Source: an uncultured bacterium
GTDB lineage: Bacteria > Patescibacteriota > Saccharimonadia > Saccharimonadales > Saccharimonadaceae
Reading direction: 5' to 3'
DNA: 64,000 bases
Assembly (NCBI GenBank): GCA_902761145.1
Contig: CACWJA010000002.1
Span: 253,499 to 317,498 of the forward strand
Shown: piece by piece, positions 9,025 to 18,388 of the stretch
How positions within the stretch are numbered: the first letter of the stretch is position 1
Layout of the letters: every line of letters begins with the position of its first letter
Program-made: the position numbers and the translations under genes
The notes under the pieces: generated by a model
What the model was told of the DNA's origin: nothing
The model's input: only the letters and a program-made list of their open reading frames with translations
Database searches by the model: none

Positions 9025-9184
9025 ATTACATATTATACCATTTATGGCTAGACAAAAACAAGTTAACGCGACAAAATAATTCTGGTTATTGATATAATTC
9101 AGCTATAATAAAATTTGGGAGAAATAGCTCTTGCGTTTTGTAAAAAGAAAGGGTATTATTGGAGTAAGAATAAGCGAGGTAATA

Positions 9185-10078
9185 ATGCAAAAATCCAATG
9201 ATACGCAGCAGCCAATGAAAGCACATCGTCAGATACAGAGTTCTACTACTCTGAACCGTAAGTACGTTAGGCGGCCAGCTAGGAGCGTAGCCACCACTAC
9301 TACTACAACAATAAAAAGAAGTCCTAAAATACAACGTTTTGCTCAATCTGCGGTTGTTTCTCAACCAAGGGCTCAACAGCAAAGGGCGCAACAGCAATTA
9401 GTGCAACAGCAACGAATATCGCCGGCACAGACTCATCCTATGCAAAGCGCGGCAAACGCTGGGGTGAGGGCTCGTTCAAATGCTTCCGCAACAAGCAGCA
9501 CAGCTAAGCCAACCGCAAAGCAGCTGAAGGATCAGGCTATCCAAAAGGCGCTGGCAGCAGCGGCCGCTACGAGCAGCCAAGAAAACAATAAACAATCAGA
9601 TAAGTCTAAGCATCATTTTGGCATAGGCCGTGTAGTATTAGCATTGTCATGTGCAGCAGCAGCAGTATTCGCCATCGTGTATTTTGTCAATCTTAATATG
9701 CCAGATATTTCATTGAAAGTGGCCGCTATACAGACTGGCATAGAGGCTACTTACCCTAGCTATACTCCTAGAGATTTTAGTTTATCCGGCATAGTATCAG
9801 AAGACGGCAAGATAACGCTGAATTTTGCGAATGGCTCTACTGGCGACGCATATTCTTTGACAGAGGAAAAATCTTCTTGGGATTCGAACGCTTTACTCAC
9901 CAATTATGTCAAAGAGCAATATGACGAAAATTACACCGTAGTGCGCGAGCAAGGTCTAACTATATATATAAGTGGTAGCGATGCTTCCTGGGCAAATGGT
10001 GGCATAGTATACAAGCTAAGTACCACTTCTGGGTCACTCACAAAAAAGCAAATTACTTCTATCGCTACGTCTTTATAG
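9185..10078 (+). CDS. Single-pass membrane protein with DUF4367-like C-terminal domain
   Basis: About 297 residues from ATG 9185, which has GCGAGG before it; an in-frame TTG at 9131 with GGGAGA upstream is the alternative. Residues 1-155 are basic, Gln/Ala/Thr-rich and probably disordered (QQQRAQQQLVQQQ), predicted cytoplasmic. A membrane helix (VVLALSCAAAAVFAIVYFV) follows. The roughly 120-residue outer domain ends with YISGSDASWANGGIVYKLS and a final helix, resembling DUF4367 domains of regulatory or surface proteins. That family assignment is from memory. Confidence 0.55.
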   Translation: MQKSNDTQQPMKAHRQIQSSTTLNRKYVRRPARSVATTTTTTIKRSPKIQRFAQSAVVSQPRAQQQRAQQQLVQQQRISPAQTHPMQSAANAGVRARSNASATSSTAKPTAKQLKDQAIQKALAAAAATSSQENNKQSDKSKHHFGIGRVVLALSCAAAAVFAIVYFVNLNMPDISLKVAAIQTGIEATYPSYTPRDFSLSGIVSEDGKITLNFANGSTGDAYSLTEEKSSWDSNALLTNYVKEQYDENYTVVREQGLTIYISGSDASWANGGIVYKLSTTSGSLTKKQITSIATSL

Positions 10079-10082
10079 CAAC

Positions 10083-10117
10083 AAAAAAACACGGTCTTAT
10101 GATAATCCGTGTTTTTT
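10083..10117. terminator. Bidirectional terminator between membrane protein and gltX
   Basis: Stem AAAAAACACGG with CCGTGTTTTTT around a 12-nt loop. A and T runs flank both sides, so it can serve both convergent genes. Confidence 0.9.
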
Positions 10118-10123
10118 GCGATA

Positions 10124-11563
10124 TTAAATATTTCTAGCTACTGTATTGAGTCGAGCCAGCGACGTGTCTCGCCCGAGAATGGAGAGGGTAAGATGCAATG
10201 CAGGACTAAATGGCGCAAAACTAACAGCGATGCGAATTAGGCTAAATAGTTCAGCTGGTTTTTTACCTGTATCCGCGAGGAGTTCGTTGAGTGCATTTTG
10301 TATACTATCTGCATCCCATGATTCTAGATCGGTAAGTTTAGCGATAGTTAGTTTTAACAATCCTTCCATCTCTGACTCAGATAGTTTTTTTAGATATTTG
10401 TTATTTATCAGCATATCTAAATCTAAACGTGGATCGGAAAAAAAGTAGGCGGTCATATCACGTAAGTCAGATAGGGTCTTGAGGCGGTCATAGATAATAG
10501 AAAGCACCTGGAGCTTATATTTGTCAGTAGCAGAAGCTGCTATGTCTGGCCAGAAGCCATCAGTACGAGCATACAATGCATCTGCGCCCTGTTCGGTGAA
10601 AATCTTGCGAATCCATTGACCGTTAAGCCATAGAAGCTTTGTCTCGTCATAGCGTGCGCCAGAAGACTGGATGCGATCTAATGAAAATTTTTGAATCAGC
10701 TCTGATTTGGTATATATCTCTTGCTCAGTGCCATCATTCCATCCTAGACATGCCAGGTAATTGAGCATAGCTTCGGCAAGCACTCCGTCGTCTCGATATT
10801 CCGTAACGGATTTTGCGCCATCACGTTTGCCGAGTTTTTTATTGCCATTAGGGGCCAAGATGTGCGGTAAGGATACAAATTTGGGATGTTCTAGGCCTAG
10901 TGCTTCGTATAGTGCTAGATAGTTGGGGGTACTAGAGAGATATTCGACGCCGCGCATTACATGTGTTACTCCCATCTCGGCATCATCTACAATATGCGCA
11001 AAGTTATACGTAGGATAGCCATCTTTTTTAATGAGAATAATATCATCTAGGACTTCTGGTCCAGCGTGCATATCACCCATTACTTCATCGTGCCATGAAT
11101 ATTCCTTTGGTTCTGTCTTAAACCTGAGAGGAATACCTGGTTCCCACTCTGGGGTATTTTCGGGACGATAGTTACGGTAAAGGAATGGGGTTTTCGCTTT
11201 GTTGCATTCTTCACGGTACTTGGCTATTTCTTCTGGTGTAGTAGGGTCAGCATAAGCACGACCGGACGCTATCAATTTGCGAGCCCATGCATGGTAGATA
11301 TCTTTGCGTTCACTCTGAAAATACGGACCATTGGGACCACCCACGATGGGGCCCTCATCCCAATTAAGTCCTAGCCACTCTAAAGTATCTTCTATAAGCT
11401 CTGTAGCGCCCTCTACGTACCGGGCACGATCAGTGTCCTCTATGCGAAGAATCATTTCGCCCTCCGACTGGTGCGCTAGGAGATACGGATAAATAGCCGA
11501 ACGAACATTGCCAATGTGGATATATCCAGTAGGGCTAGGAGCAAATCTAGTAACTATATTCAT
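10124..11563 (-). CDS. gltX: Glutamyl-tRNA synthetase
   Basis: Class I synthetase charging tRNA-Glu. The first active-site motif appears as HIGN (residues 16-19, in FAPSPTGYIHIGNVRSA). The second appears as KKLGKRDG near residue 240, a common GltX variant of KMSKS. RIEDTDRARY and NFAHIVDDAEMGVTHVMRG are classic GltX blocks. The length of 479 is normal. Whether it is discriminating cannot be decided here; no gatCAB lies in the window. An extended -10 (TGT-TATAAT) ends 7 nt before the ATG, so the mRNA is likely leaderless. Confidence 0.95.
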   Translation of the reverse strand: MNIVTRFAPSPTGYIHIGNVRSAIYPYLLAHQSEGEMILRIEDTDRARYVEGATELIEDTLEWLGLNWDEGPIVGGPNGPYFQSERKDIYHAWARKLIASGRAYADPTTPEEIAKYREECNKAKTPFLYRNYRPENTPEWEPGIPLRFKTEPKEYSWHDEVMGDMHAGPEVLDDIILIKKDGYPTYNFAHIVDDAEMGVTHVMRGVEYLSSTPNYLALYEALGLEHPKFVSLPHILAPNGNKKLGKRDGAKSVTEYRDDGVLAEAMLNYLACLGWNDGTEQEIYTKSELIQKFSLDRIQSSGARYDETKLLWLNGQWIRKIFTEQGADALYARTDGFWPDIAASATDKYKLQVLSIIYDRLKTLSDLRDMTAYFFSDPRLDLDMLINNKYLKKLSESEMEGLLKLTIAKLTDLESWDADSIQNALNELLADTGKKPAELFSLIRIAVSFAPFSPALHLTLSILGRDTSLARLNTVARNI

Positions 11564-11634
11564 AAAACATATTATAACATATTCTACTGTAAAATCCCCC
11601 GTGCGAACGGGGGATTAGCTGCTATACTTTGGTA

Positions 11635-12621
11635 CTATTCGTCGTCTTTTTTACGTTTGGCCAAGATGAAGAATAGAGTACCTGCGCCAGCAGCGACGGC
11701 GGCTGTTGTAGCCAAAGCTGCGGTAAGCACAGTATTATTAGTGTTATCATCAGACCCATTACCATCAGTAGACTTCTTTGAAGTGTCTTTGACGCCATGT
11801 GGCCTCTCATAAGAGCTGATTACGTCACCTTCGTTGATATTTGTGGTAGTGGTGGACTCTCCAGAACCAGTAGTGGTATATGTATAGGCCGTACGATCGT
11901 AAGTGGTACTGTAGCTAGGATTAGCCGCCTGATCAGATGCGCCAGGATTAGACTCTGGAGTGACTGGATCGTTAGGGATAACCGGATTGTTATTCGGATC
12001 AGTAGGATCATCGGGCGTGGTAATACCACTCACTACACTAATAACCACCGTCTTTGAGTATGTCCCGGCAACTTTTGCGGTGCTCGCTTTAGCACCAAAA
12101 TAGATATCACGAGAGGTGATCGGATTGTCAGCATCAATGCTGTCAGTACGAGAGATTAGCGTAATTGGACCGCTGCCTTTGGCAACCAAGGGGGAGTATG
12201 TGCCATTTTCTTCGTTATCGTTGATAGAATAACCCCAGAAATCAGTAGTAGTAGTATCAGAGCGAGTCCAGTTCGATTGCAGTGTGTTAATCTTGAGATT
12301 ATCGCTGTCGGGCTCAACAGTGGTGTGAGCTAGATAAGTATTTTCGTCGTCGGTAGTCATAGATGCAGTGAATCCGTCTGCATTATTGGAATGGACATTT
12401 AATATGACTTTGTTACGTAGTAGAGTATCTATATCGCCGCTAGCCCAATCTTCTGGTACCGTGATGGATACAGATAGAGCCTCTTTTACATTAGCTTTGA
12501 AATTAATGTTCTCGGGGTCTGGGTTACTCGCGAAAGCTGGCGATAAATTAATATTGGCTAATACGGCCAGGGCACCTACACCCAATATCGACACCGCGGC
12601 TCTTGATACTTTACTTAACAT
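11635..12621 (-). CDS. Secreted surface protein with C-terminal membrane anchor
   Basis: 328 residues from ATG 12621, which has TATAAT exactly 6 nt upstream. The signal peptide has a hydrophobic core (AVSILGVGALAVLANINL) and a likely AFA-S cleavage site. The ectodomain has two beta-rich parts sharing sequence style with the FISUMP proteins: a first block ending in VHSNNADGFTASM, and a second with FWGYSIND ... DIYFGAKAS ... AGTYSKTVV. A Pro/Asp/Asn/Thr linker follows, then a hydrophobic helix (LTAALATTAAVAAGAGTLFF) and KRKKDDE tail. This is the layout of a wall-anchored protein, but no LPXTG-like motif precedes the helix, so it may simply stay in the membrane. Confidence 0.7.
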   Translation of the reverse strand: MLSKVSRAAVSILGVGALAVLANINLSPAFASNPDPENINFKANVKEALSVSITVPEDWASGDIDTLLRNKVILNVHSNNADGFTASMTTDDENTYLAHTTVEPDSDNLKINTLQSNWTRSDTTTTDFWGYSINDNEENGTYSPLVAKGSGPITLISRTDSIDADNPITSRDIYFGAKASTAKVAGTYSKTVVISVVSGITTPDDPTDPNNNPVIPNDPVTPESNPGASDQAANPSYSTTYDRTAYTYTTTGSGESTTTTNINEGDVISSYERPHGVKDTSKKSTDGNGSDDNTNNTVLTAALATTAAVAAGAGTLFFILAKRKKDDE

Positions 12622-12690
12622 AAGTACATTATAACACAAACATAAATATTTTGTGTTAAAATTAATAATATATTAATCAATGGATTTATT

Positions 12691-13989
12691 ATGGAATTAA
12701 AAAAATCTCCAAACAACAAAAAAATAAAAATAGAAGATGCTAGACTGAAAGCGTCTGTAGACCGCACATTAGACGATGTTGATGATGAGTTATTCGTGAA
12801 GAAAAACAAGAAGCACTCCAGTAACACTGGATTCGATAAGAAGTCTATCGCTTTCTTAACGACTGGTATTGTTGGATTGATTGGCGGTATAGCATGTCTA
12901 GTGACTGGCATTATGCTGCCACAGGGAAGCACAGCGAGTTTGGAATTTACCAGGACATCACAGGGCGCGCAAGATAATTCCACATATAGTATTTTGACTG
13001 GCGAACCCCTAGCGGATAGCTCGTTAAGAAATGCCCCTGTATATTGTATGCAAACCCCCAATGGCACCGATGGTGCGCGCCCACAGGCTGGCCTAACCGA
13101 GGCCGGGGTGGTCTTTGAGGCCATAGCAGAAGCTGGCATTACACGGTTCGCAGCTATTTATCAAAATCCATCTTCTTCAGTAATCGGGCCTATACGTTCG
13201 CTTAGAATCTATTTTCTTGACTGGGATACGCCGTTTGACTGCACTATAGTACACGCTGGTGGTGCGGACGATGCGCTAGCTGCGGTATCATCTGGCGGGT
13301 ACAAAGATCTGTCTGAAGATTATGCTTATATGTATCGTGGTACGTACGGTTCTAGATTATGGAATAATCTCTTCACCACCTCAGCATACTTACAGAAATA
13401 TAGTACAGATCATGGATATACTACATCCGACATCAAGGGGTTTGCCAGGATGACGCCAGCAGAATCAACTAAAGCCAAAGTAGATGCTGGGGCGGTAGAG
13501 AAGCTAAATATCACTCAAGCAACCAGTGTCAATACTTCAGAGATCAAACCCACCGTTGATGCTATCGCAATAAATATGGGTGGATTTGCCGACTTTAATA
13601 TTAATTATCGGTATAATCCTTCTACCAATACTTATGACAGAAGCTATGCTTCTGGTGCGGCCCACGAGGTATACAAATGTGGGGCAGAAGACCTAGGAGA
13701 GAAGAATCCAGAAGATGTATGCGAGCTGACACAGATTTCGCCTTCAGTGGTCGTAGCAATGATCGTACAAGAGGGAATAAGCGCTGATGGCTATCACGAG
13801 AGTATTGGCACAACTGGGACTGATGATGCATATATATTCCAAAATGGCACAGCTATAAAGGGCTCCTGGAGCAAAGCATCGAAGAATGAGCAGATAAAAT
13901 TCTTTGACGAGAGCGGCAGAGAGATAGCCTTGGCACCGGGTCAGACTTTTGTGACAGCGGTGCCGGCCTATGGCAGTGTTGAATATTAG
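12691..13989 (+). CDS. YerB-family DUF3048 protein, membrane anchored
   Basis: 432 residues. A basic cytoplasmic N-terminus is followed by a membrane helix (IAFLTTGIVGLIGGIACLVTG, about 50-72). An extracytoplasmic DUF3048 region follows with RPQAGLTEAGVVFEAIAEAG, ITRFAAIYQ and IGPIRSLRIYFLDW. The C-terminal DUF3048_C part includes YDRSYASGAAHEV and GTAIKGSWSKASK. YerB proteins are usually lipoproteins; here a transmembrane anchor replaces the lipobox. The function of the family is unknown. It diverges from the surface-protein gene at 11635-12621. Confidence 0.8.
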   Translation: MELKKSPNNKKIKIEDARLKASVDRTLDDVDDELFVKKNKKHSSNTGFDKKSIAFLTTGIVGLIGGIACLVTGIMLPQGSTASLEFTRTSQGAQDNSTYSILTGEPLADSSLRNAPVYCMQTPNGTDGARPQAGLTEAGVVFEAIAEAGITRFAAIYQNPSSSVIGPIRSLRIYFLDWDTPFDCTIVHAGGADDALAAVSSGGYKDLSEDYAYMYRGTYGSRLWNNLFTTSAYLQKYSTDHGYTTSDIKGFARMTPAESTKAKVDAGAVEKLNITQATSVNTSEIKPTVDAIAINMGGFADFNINYRYNPSTNTYDRSYASGAAHEVYKCGAEDLGEKNPEDVCELTQISPSVVVAMIVQEGISADGYHESIGTTGTDDAYIFQNGTAIKGSWSKASKNEQIKFFDESGREIALAPGQTFVTAVPAYGSVEY

Positions 13990-14016
13990 GCATTTTTGTG
14001 ATATAATTAGGGTAGT

Positions 14017-14093
14017 GGCTCCTTCGTCTAGTGGTCCAGGACGTCTGGTTCTCATCCAGAAAATCGCGGGTTCGACTCCCGCAGGAGTCACCA
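14017..14093 (+). tRNA. tRNA-Glu (anticodon CTC)
   Basis: Acceptor GGCTCCT pairs with AGGAGTC, with A and an encoded CCA. The anticodon stem TCTGG/CCAGA encloses TTCTCAT, anticodon CTC. The T-arm is GCGGGTTCGACTCCCGC. TGATATAAT sits just upstream as an extended -10. Confidence 0.93.
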
Positions 14094-14137
14094 AAAGACA
14101 AAGAAGAATCCCGCAGGGGTTCTTATTTTGTCTTTTT
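14093..14137 (+). terminator. tRNA-Glu terminator
   Basis: A long stem begins on the tRNA CCA end: AAAAGACAAAGAAGAATCCC pairs with the segment GGGGTTCTTATTTTGTCTTT, with small bulges, then a T run. Confidence 0.75.
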
Positions 14138-14158
14138 AGACGACGCCCGGGAGATTAT

Positions 14159-14177
14159 CTCCCGCAGGAGTCACCAA
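14159..14177 (+). repeat. Duplicate of the tRNA-Glu 3' end
   Basis: CTCCCGCAGGAGTCACCAA repeats exactly the 19 bases at 14076-14094 (T-arm 3' half, acceptor and CCA). A mini-hairpin CGGGAGA-TTA-TCTCCCG stands in for the T-arm. It could be an att-like direct repeat or the relic of a tandem tRNA. Confidence 0.7.
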
Positions 14178-14361
14178 GATCACGAAATAACCTTTTAGTC
14201 GTTTTTTTTATTTTAGATAACTCTATAAAAACCGAGCCAGCGAAGCGAGTTCGTGTTGAATCCTCTCTGTTGTACTTGACTATTCTGCTATAATGCGATA
14301 TAATTTAAGTATGTAGGGCTATTACCCTATCTTTTTTATGAATTTATGGTATAATATTGAT

Positions 14362-15711
14362 ATGAAAAAGTTACCAATAGCAGCACTTGTAGGTCAGACA
14401 AATGCCGGAAAGTCCAGCATATTAAATAGAATGGCGCACAAAAATATCGCCATAGTGGCTCGCGAAGAGGGCACTACACGCGACAACGTCATGGCTACTA
14501 TTGATGATTCTTTTATGCTGATAGATACTGCGGGACTTAAGGACCCAAACGATGACTTTGAGGCGTCTATCCAGGATCAAATTACCGATGCTATTGACGC
14601 GGCAGACGTGATACTAGTAACACTGGACTCTGCAAAATATTTTGATCACCGCGATGCCCAGATAGCTAAGAGCGCGCTACGCTCTGGTAAGCCGGTATAT
14701 TTGATACTAAACAAAGCTGATCTTGGAGAATCTTTGCCTATTACCGAATTTCGCGCACTAGGGATAGCGCCTGAAAATACTTTTTATGTATCTGCCACTA
14801 CTGGACATGGAATAGCTAAATTAAAATCTACGCTGCCGAAAGGCAAAGCCGAGAAGAAAACTGATATACTCAAAATTGCCCTGATAGGGCGACCAAATGT
14901 AGGTAAATCTAGCTTGTTTAACTCACTAGCCAAGAAGCAACAGGCAGTAGTATCTAGCCGGCAAGGTACTACACGAGATATTAATCGTGTACAGATAAAA
15001 TATAAGGGAAGGGAGCTGGAGATACTAGACACAGCGGGATTGCGCAAGCCAGGCAAACGTGAAGTGGGGATAGAAAAGTTCAGTGCTATTCGTACTTTGG
15101 CTGCCATAGAGGAAGCCGACGTCTGTGCGCTGCTGATAGATTCTACGGAGCCGCATAGTAAGCTAGACCAGTCCCTCGCTGGGCAAATCGTAGAGGCTGG
15201 AAAGGGAATAGTAATGGTGGTGACAAAGTCTGACCTGCTAGCCGACGCCACCCCTACGAATTATTTTGGCGAAGAAAATGTAAAAAACCGTACTGCGGCG
15301 GACTTTTTGATAGATAGTCTAGAAAAAGATTTTGACTTTTTGCCGTATGCACCAGTGCTGATTACTAGCGCAGAAACAGGGGAGAACGTAACGCAGCTTT
15401 TCGAGCTAGCATTAGAGATAGATCAAAATCGTCATCTTGAGATCAAAACATCTGAGTTAAACAAGATACTAAGCGAAGCTATAGTAGCACATCCGCCAGC
15501 AGGGCTTAAGAATGCTCGACCAAAGCCAAAATATATCGTGCAGACAGATACCTGCCCGCCATGGTTTGTAGTGCATGGGCACGAGCTCGGGCTACTGCAC
15601 TGGTCGTGGAAGAGATTTCTGGAGCGGAAGATCCGCGAAAAATATCCTTTTATGGGTACCCCGATAATGTTTTCATACCGAAGTGACAACAGCAAAGACA
15701 GAAATAGCTAG
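14362..15711 (+). CDS. der: Ribosome-assembly GTPase Der (EngA)
   Basis: Double-GTPase that assists 50S subunit maturation. The first G domain has GQTNAGKS at residues 11-18, DTAGL and NKAD. The second has GRPNVGKS near 176-183, DTAGLRKPGKR and TKSD. The C-terminal KH-like domain contains PKPKYIVQTDTCPPWFVVHG. The first P-loop has Asn-Ala where Asn-Val is usual. ATG 14362 is preferred over the in-frame ATG 14338 because TATAAT (14350-14355) lies exactly 6 nt before it, implying a leaderless mRNA. Confidence 0.95.
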   Translation: MKKLPIAALVGQTNAGKSSILNRMAHKNIAIVAREEGTTRDNVMATIDDSFMLIDTAGLKDPNDDFEASIQDQITDAIDAADVILVTLDSAKYFDHRDAQIAKSALRSGKPVYLILNKADLGESLPITEFRALGIAPENTFYVSATTGHGIAKLKSTLPKGKAEKKTDILKIALIGRPNVGKSSLFNSLAKKQQAVVSSRQGTTRDINRVQIKYKGRELEILDTAGLRKPGKREVGIEKFSAIRTLAAIEEADVCALLIDSTEPHSKLDQSLAGQIVEAGKGIVMVVTKSDLLADATPTNYFGEENVKNRTAADFLIDSLEKDFDFLPYAPVLITSAETGENVTQLFELALEIDQNRHLEIKTSELNKILSEAIVAHPPAGLKNARPKPKYIVQTDTCPPWFVVHGHELGLLHWSWKRFLERKIREKYPFMGTPIMFSYRSDNSKDRNS

Positions 15712-15814
15712 CGCTGGTCTAGTATGATATAATATAGATAAGGTGGGAGTAGTTTAGATGCTCTCATTTTTGTAGGCAGGAGACCTAAGTACTTTTACAA
15801 AGGAGGAATCGAAA

Positions 15815-17407
15815 ATGACTGACGATCGGAAATATTATGTAATTGATACGAATATTTTGATCGACTATCCGGACCTTATACCGCAGCTGGACGGCACGGT
15901 AGTAGAGTTGGACTCGCCCACGATTGATCTGACTGGGGCGCACCTGGTGATACCGTCAGTGGTAATCCGCGAGCTCTCGAACTTCAAAAAAGAAAAGAGC
16001 GACCGAGGAAAAGTGGCCAGGGCGGTGCTGAAGCGTCTCTGTACGCTGCTCAGGACAAGCGAGAAGGTAAATAGAAGAGGCAATTCTCACACCGTATATG
16101 CTTCTTCGTATCATCTGAATGCCGCTATTAGGATAGAACAAAGGCAACAGCTGCTCTCGGTCTTACCAATAGCAAAGGACTTCGTCACATCAGAGAATCT
16201 GCCTTTTGCTCCGGCTAGCAACGACATGGATGGACAAATCATACTGGCGGCGTTGGCCGTAGCAAGCAAGCTTGGCAACAAAGATATAGACAAGGGCTTA
16301 GAACAAGTCGCTATTTTGTCCAATGATAATGGTCTGGCAATAAGGGCTGCCATCCGCGGTATTTTTACGAGCGGCTATGGCTACAGGTATTCTGAGCCTT
16401 ATACCGGCAGAAGAGAAGTAGTAGTCCCAAGAGACTTACTCAGCTATTTTATGGCGGCAGGCAGGATAGAGCTAGACGATTGGCAAGAATACATGCCGCA
16501 TCAGCCTGAGCTTGTCGCAAATGAATTTGTGGTGATGCACCCAAGTGAGCCCCTAAAGGACTACGACCCAGATCACGATCCGTATTTTTCAAACATCGGC
16601 AGGTATGACGTCAAGGAGCGAGCCATCGTGCGGCTGAGACACGTGCGTGAGTTCCCGGTTACGCCCAAGAATCCTGGCCAGGCCATCTACGCCGAAGCTT
16701 TGGCGGAGCCGAGCATCGCGGCTATAGTATGCACCGGCCCAGCAGGATCTGGCAAAACTTACATGGCGACCATCTATGGCTATGAAGCCTGCCGACGCAA
16801 TGAATATATCGGCGTAACCGTAGTGCCATGCGAAGATCACGGTAATACTGGTGCATTACCCGGAGACTTGGACGAAAAAATGGATCCAGATGTACGGCCG
16901 CTCAAGAATGCCCTGAGGGATTATCTCATCAAGACCGACAAGAGCATCCGTAAAGATATGGCTTCTATCGGAAAGACTAGCAAGACGCGTGACATGCTAG
17001 ATGAAGGATATGAGGGTCATTCTGTAAAGAATAGGCTCAGCAACCAGATAAAGCTAATTTGGTCAAACTGGTTTGCCAGCATCCCGATAGACAAGGCGCG
17101 CGGACTGACGTTTTCTTACGAAGTCGCTATCTATGATGAGTTCCAAGACCAAAACGCCATTCAGGCTGATACCCTGATAAAACGCATCGGCGAAGACGGC
17201 AAAATGATCTTGACTGGCGACGTAGAGCAAATCCACGTACCGTGGCTGGACCAGACAAACAATGGTCTAATCTACGCTTCGCGGCTACTCAAAGACAATT
17301 CTATGGTAGCCCAAGTGCACTTTACTGAAGAAGAAGTCGTGCGCCACGCTCTAGTAAAAGAGATCACCAAGCGCCAGGCCGCCCAAAAACAACAGTCCCG
17401 AGGATAA
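15815..17407 (+). CDS. PIN-PhoH fusion ATPase (PhoH2/YlaK type)
   Basis: 530 residues in two domains. The N-terminal PIN ribonuclease-like domain runs to about residue 170 (YVIDTNILIDYPDL, with acidic residues and LSNDNGLAIRA at its end). The C-terminal PhoH ATPase has Walker A TGPAGSGKT near 307-315 and YDEFQDQNAIQ as Walker B. It also has LTGDVEQIHVPWLDQTNNG. PhoH2 proteins are RNA helicase/RNases of toxin-antitoxin origin that are widespread as single genes. AAAGGAGGAAT gives one of the strongest ribosome-binding sites here, with TATAAT at about 15727. Confidence 0.9.
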   Translation: MTDDRKYYVIDTNILIDYPDLIPQLDGTVVELDSPTIDLTGAHLVIPSVVIRELSNFKKEKSDRGKVARAVLKRLCTLLRTSEKVNRRGNSHTVYASSYHLNAAIRIEQRQQLLSVLPIAKDFVTSENLPFAPASNDMDGQIILAALAVASKLGNKDIDKGLEQVAILSNDNGLAIRAAIRGIFTSGYGYRYSEPYTGRREVVVPRDLLSYFMAAGRIELDDWQEYMPHQPELVANEFVVMHPSEPLKDYDPDHDPYFSNIGRYDVKERAIVRLRHVREFPVTPKNPGQAIYAEALAEPSIAAIVCTGPAGSGKTYMATIYGYEACRRNEYIGVTVVPCEDHGNTGALPGDLDEKMDPDVRPLKNALRDYLIKTDKSIRKDMASIGKTSKTRDMLDEGYEGHSVKNRLSNQIKLIWSNWFASIPIDKARGLTFSYEVAIYDEFQDQNAIQADTLIKRIGEDGKMILTGDVEQIHVPWLDQTNNGLIYASRLLKDNSMVAQVHFTEEEVVRHALVKEITKRQAAQKQQSRG

Positions 17408-17445
17408 ACAAGCACCTCGTTTGTCCTATTTCTTTCTTTCCTCTT

Positions 17446-17470
17446 TAGCCCCGCTTCGGCGGGGCTATTT
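17446..17470 (+). terminator. Terminator of phoH gene
   Basis: AGCCCCGC-TTCG-GCGGGGCT with a UUCG tetraloop, followed by ATTTCT. Confidence 0.85.
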
Positions 17471-17497
17471 CTATGAGAAATTTGATATAATATAGCT

Positions 17498-18022
17498 ATG
17501 AAATTGGTAGTAGGGCTAGGGAATCCTGGCAACAGATACAATTTTACTCGGCATAATTCGGGCTTTTTGGCGCTAGATTTCTACTTTAAGCTACATAACC
17601 TTACTTGGGGGACAAAACCGCGCTACGGGGCTGTGTGGGGCCGCAGGGGCGATATTATCTTTATCAAACCGCAAGATTACTACAATGAGAGTGGGCGCGC
17701 CACTCTAGAATTCATGAATTTCTACAAGATACCTGCCTCTGGTATACTGGTAGTTTGTGATGATTTTAATCTAGAGTTTGGCAAGCTGCGCTATCGTGCA
17801 CAGGGGTCAGCAGGGGGGAATAACGGGTTAAAATCTATCATTTCTACTCTCGGTACAGATGAATTCCCTAGGCTACGCATTGGTACAGGGAATGATACTC
17901 TTAGGCGCCAGATGGGGGATATGGATTTTGTGCTATCTAAATTCACTCCAGAAGAGAAGCTACAGTTGCCAGAAGTATTATCAGAGGTGGCGAGTAGGAT
18001 AGATGAATATACCGCAGGGTAA
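17498..18022 (+). CDS. pth: Peptidyl-tRNA hydrolase
   Basis: Releases tRNA from prematurely dropped peptidyl-tRNA. N9 (GLGNPG), H19 (FTRHNSGF) and D89 (VCDDFNLEFGKLR) correspond to the catalytic set. GSAGGNNGLKSI and FPRLRIG are conserved. The usual TYMNxSG loop appears as QDYYNESG. The length of 174 is slightly short. TATAAT (17486-17491) lies exactly 6 nt before the ATG and there is no Shine-Dalgarno sequence, so the mRNA is predicted leaderless. Confidence 0.93.
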   Translation: MKLVVGLGNPGNRYNFTRHNSGFLALDFYFKLHNLTWGTKPRYGAVWGRRGDIIFIKPQDYYNESGRATLEFMNFYKIPASGILVVCDDFNLEFGKLRYRAQGSAGGNNGLKSIISTLGTDEFPRLRIGTGNDTLRRQMGDMDFVLSKFTPEEKLQLPEVLSEVASRIDEYTAG

Positions 18023-18060
18023 TTTAAGCTATCTTGTAGTATCGATTGCTGTATTTTTAG

Positions 18061-18241
18061 GTTTTCCAAACCATAATTTTTATTCGCTCTACGCTGCACG
18101 CGGGGATAAATTTTTATAGATTTTTTAACGGAAAATTTGCGGTCTCACGCCGGATGGGGGTCTCGCTCGTCAAATTTTCCTAAAATCTATAAAAATTTTC
18201 TCCGGTTTGCTTTATGCTTATAAAAATTAGGTTTGGAAAAC
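18061..18241. repeat. Family-1 foldback repeat, copy 1
   Basis: A 181-bp element bounded by GTTTTCCAAACC and GGTTTGGAAAAC. Outer arms extend about 22 bp with one bulge. Inner arms (AAATTTTTATAGATTTT... with matching AAAATCTATAAAAATTT) give another roughly 27 bp, so the whole unit folds into one long hairpin. A near-identical copy is at 24731-24907. The element fills most of the 366-bp gap between pth and the FISUMP gene; I see no gene there. Confidence 0.9.
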
Positions 18242-18388
18242 TCCGAGACCTGGGTGAGTCAGGGAAGGGGTTATTTCTGATTGCCATTATTCGAATAGCC
18301 CAAATCTATTTGATGTTTCTAGAATAAGGGTGATTGAAGAGCTTTCGCGAGCATTAATTAGTGGTGGGAGGTCGGGGCGGCGGGGCGG

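Noticed and set aside
11635..12621. LPXTG-type sortase substrate
   Set aside because: The C-terminal helix and charged tail fit, but no LPXTG- or PDTG-like motif precedes the helix, so sortase anchoring is not claimed.
12615..13139. 174-codon minus-strand frame opposite the DUF3048 gene
   Set aside because: It is a shadow frame without start signals; the plus-strand protein has clear family motifs.
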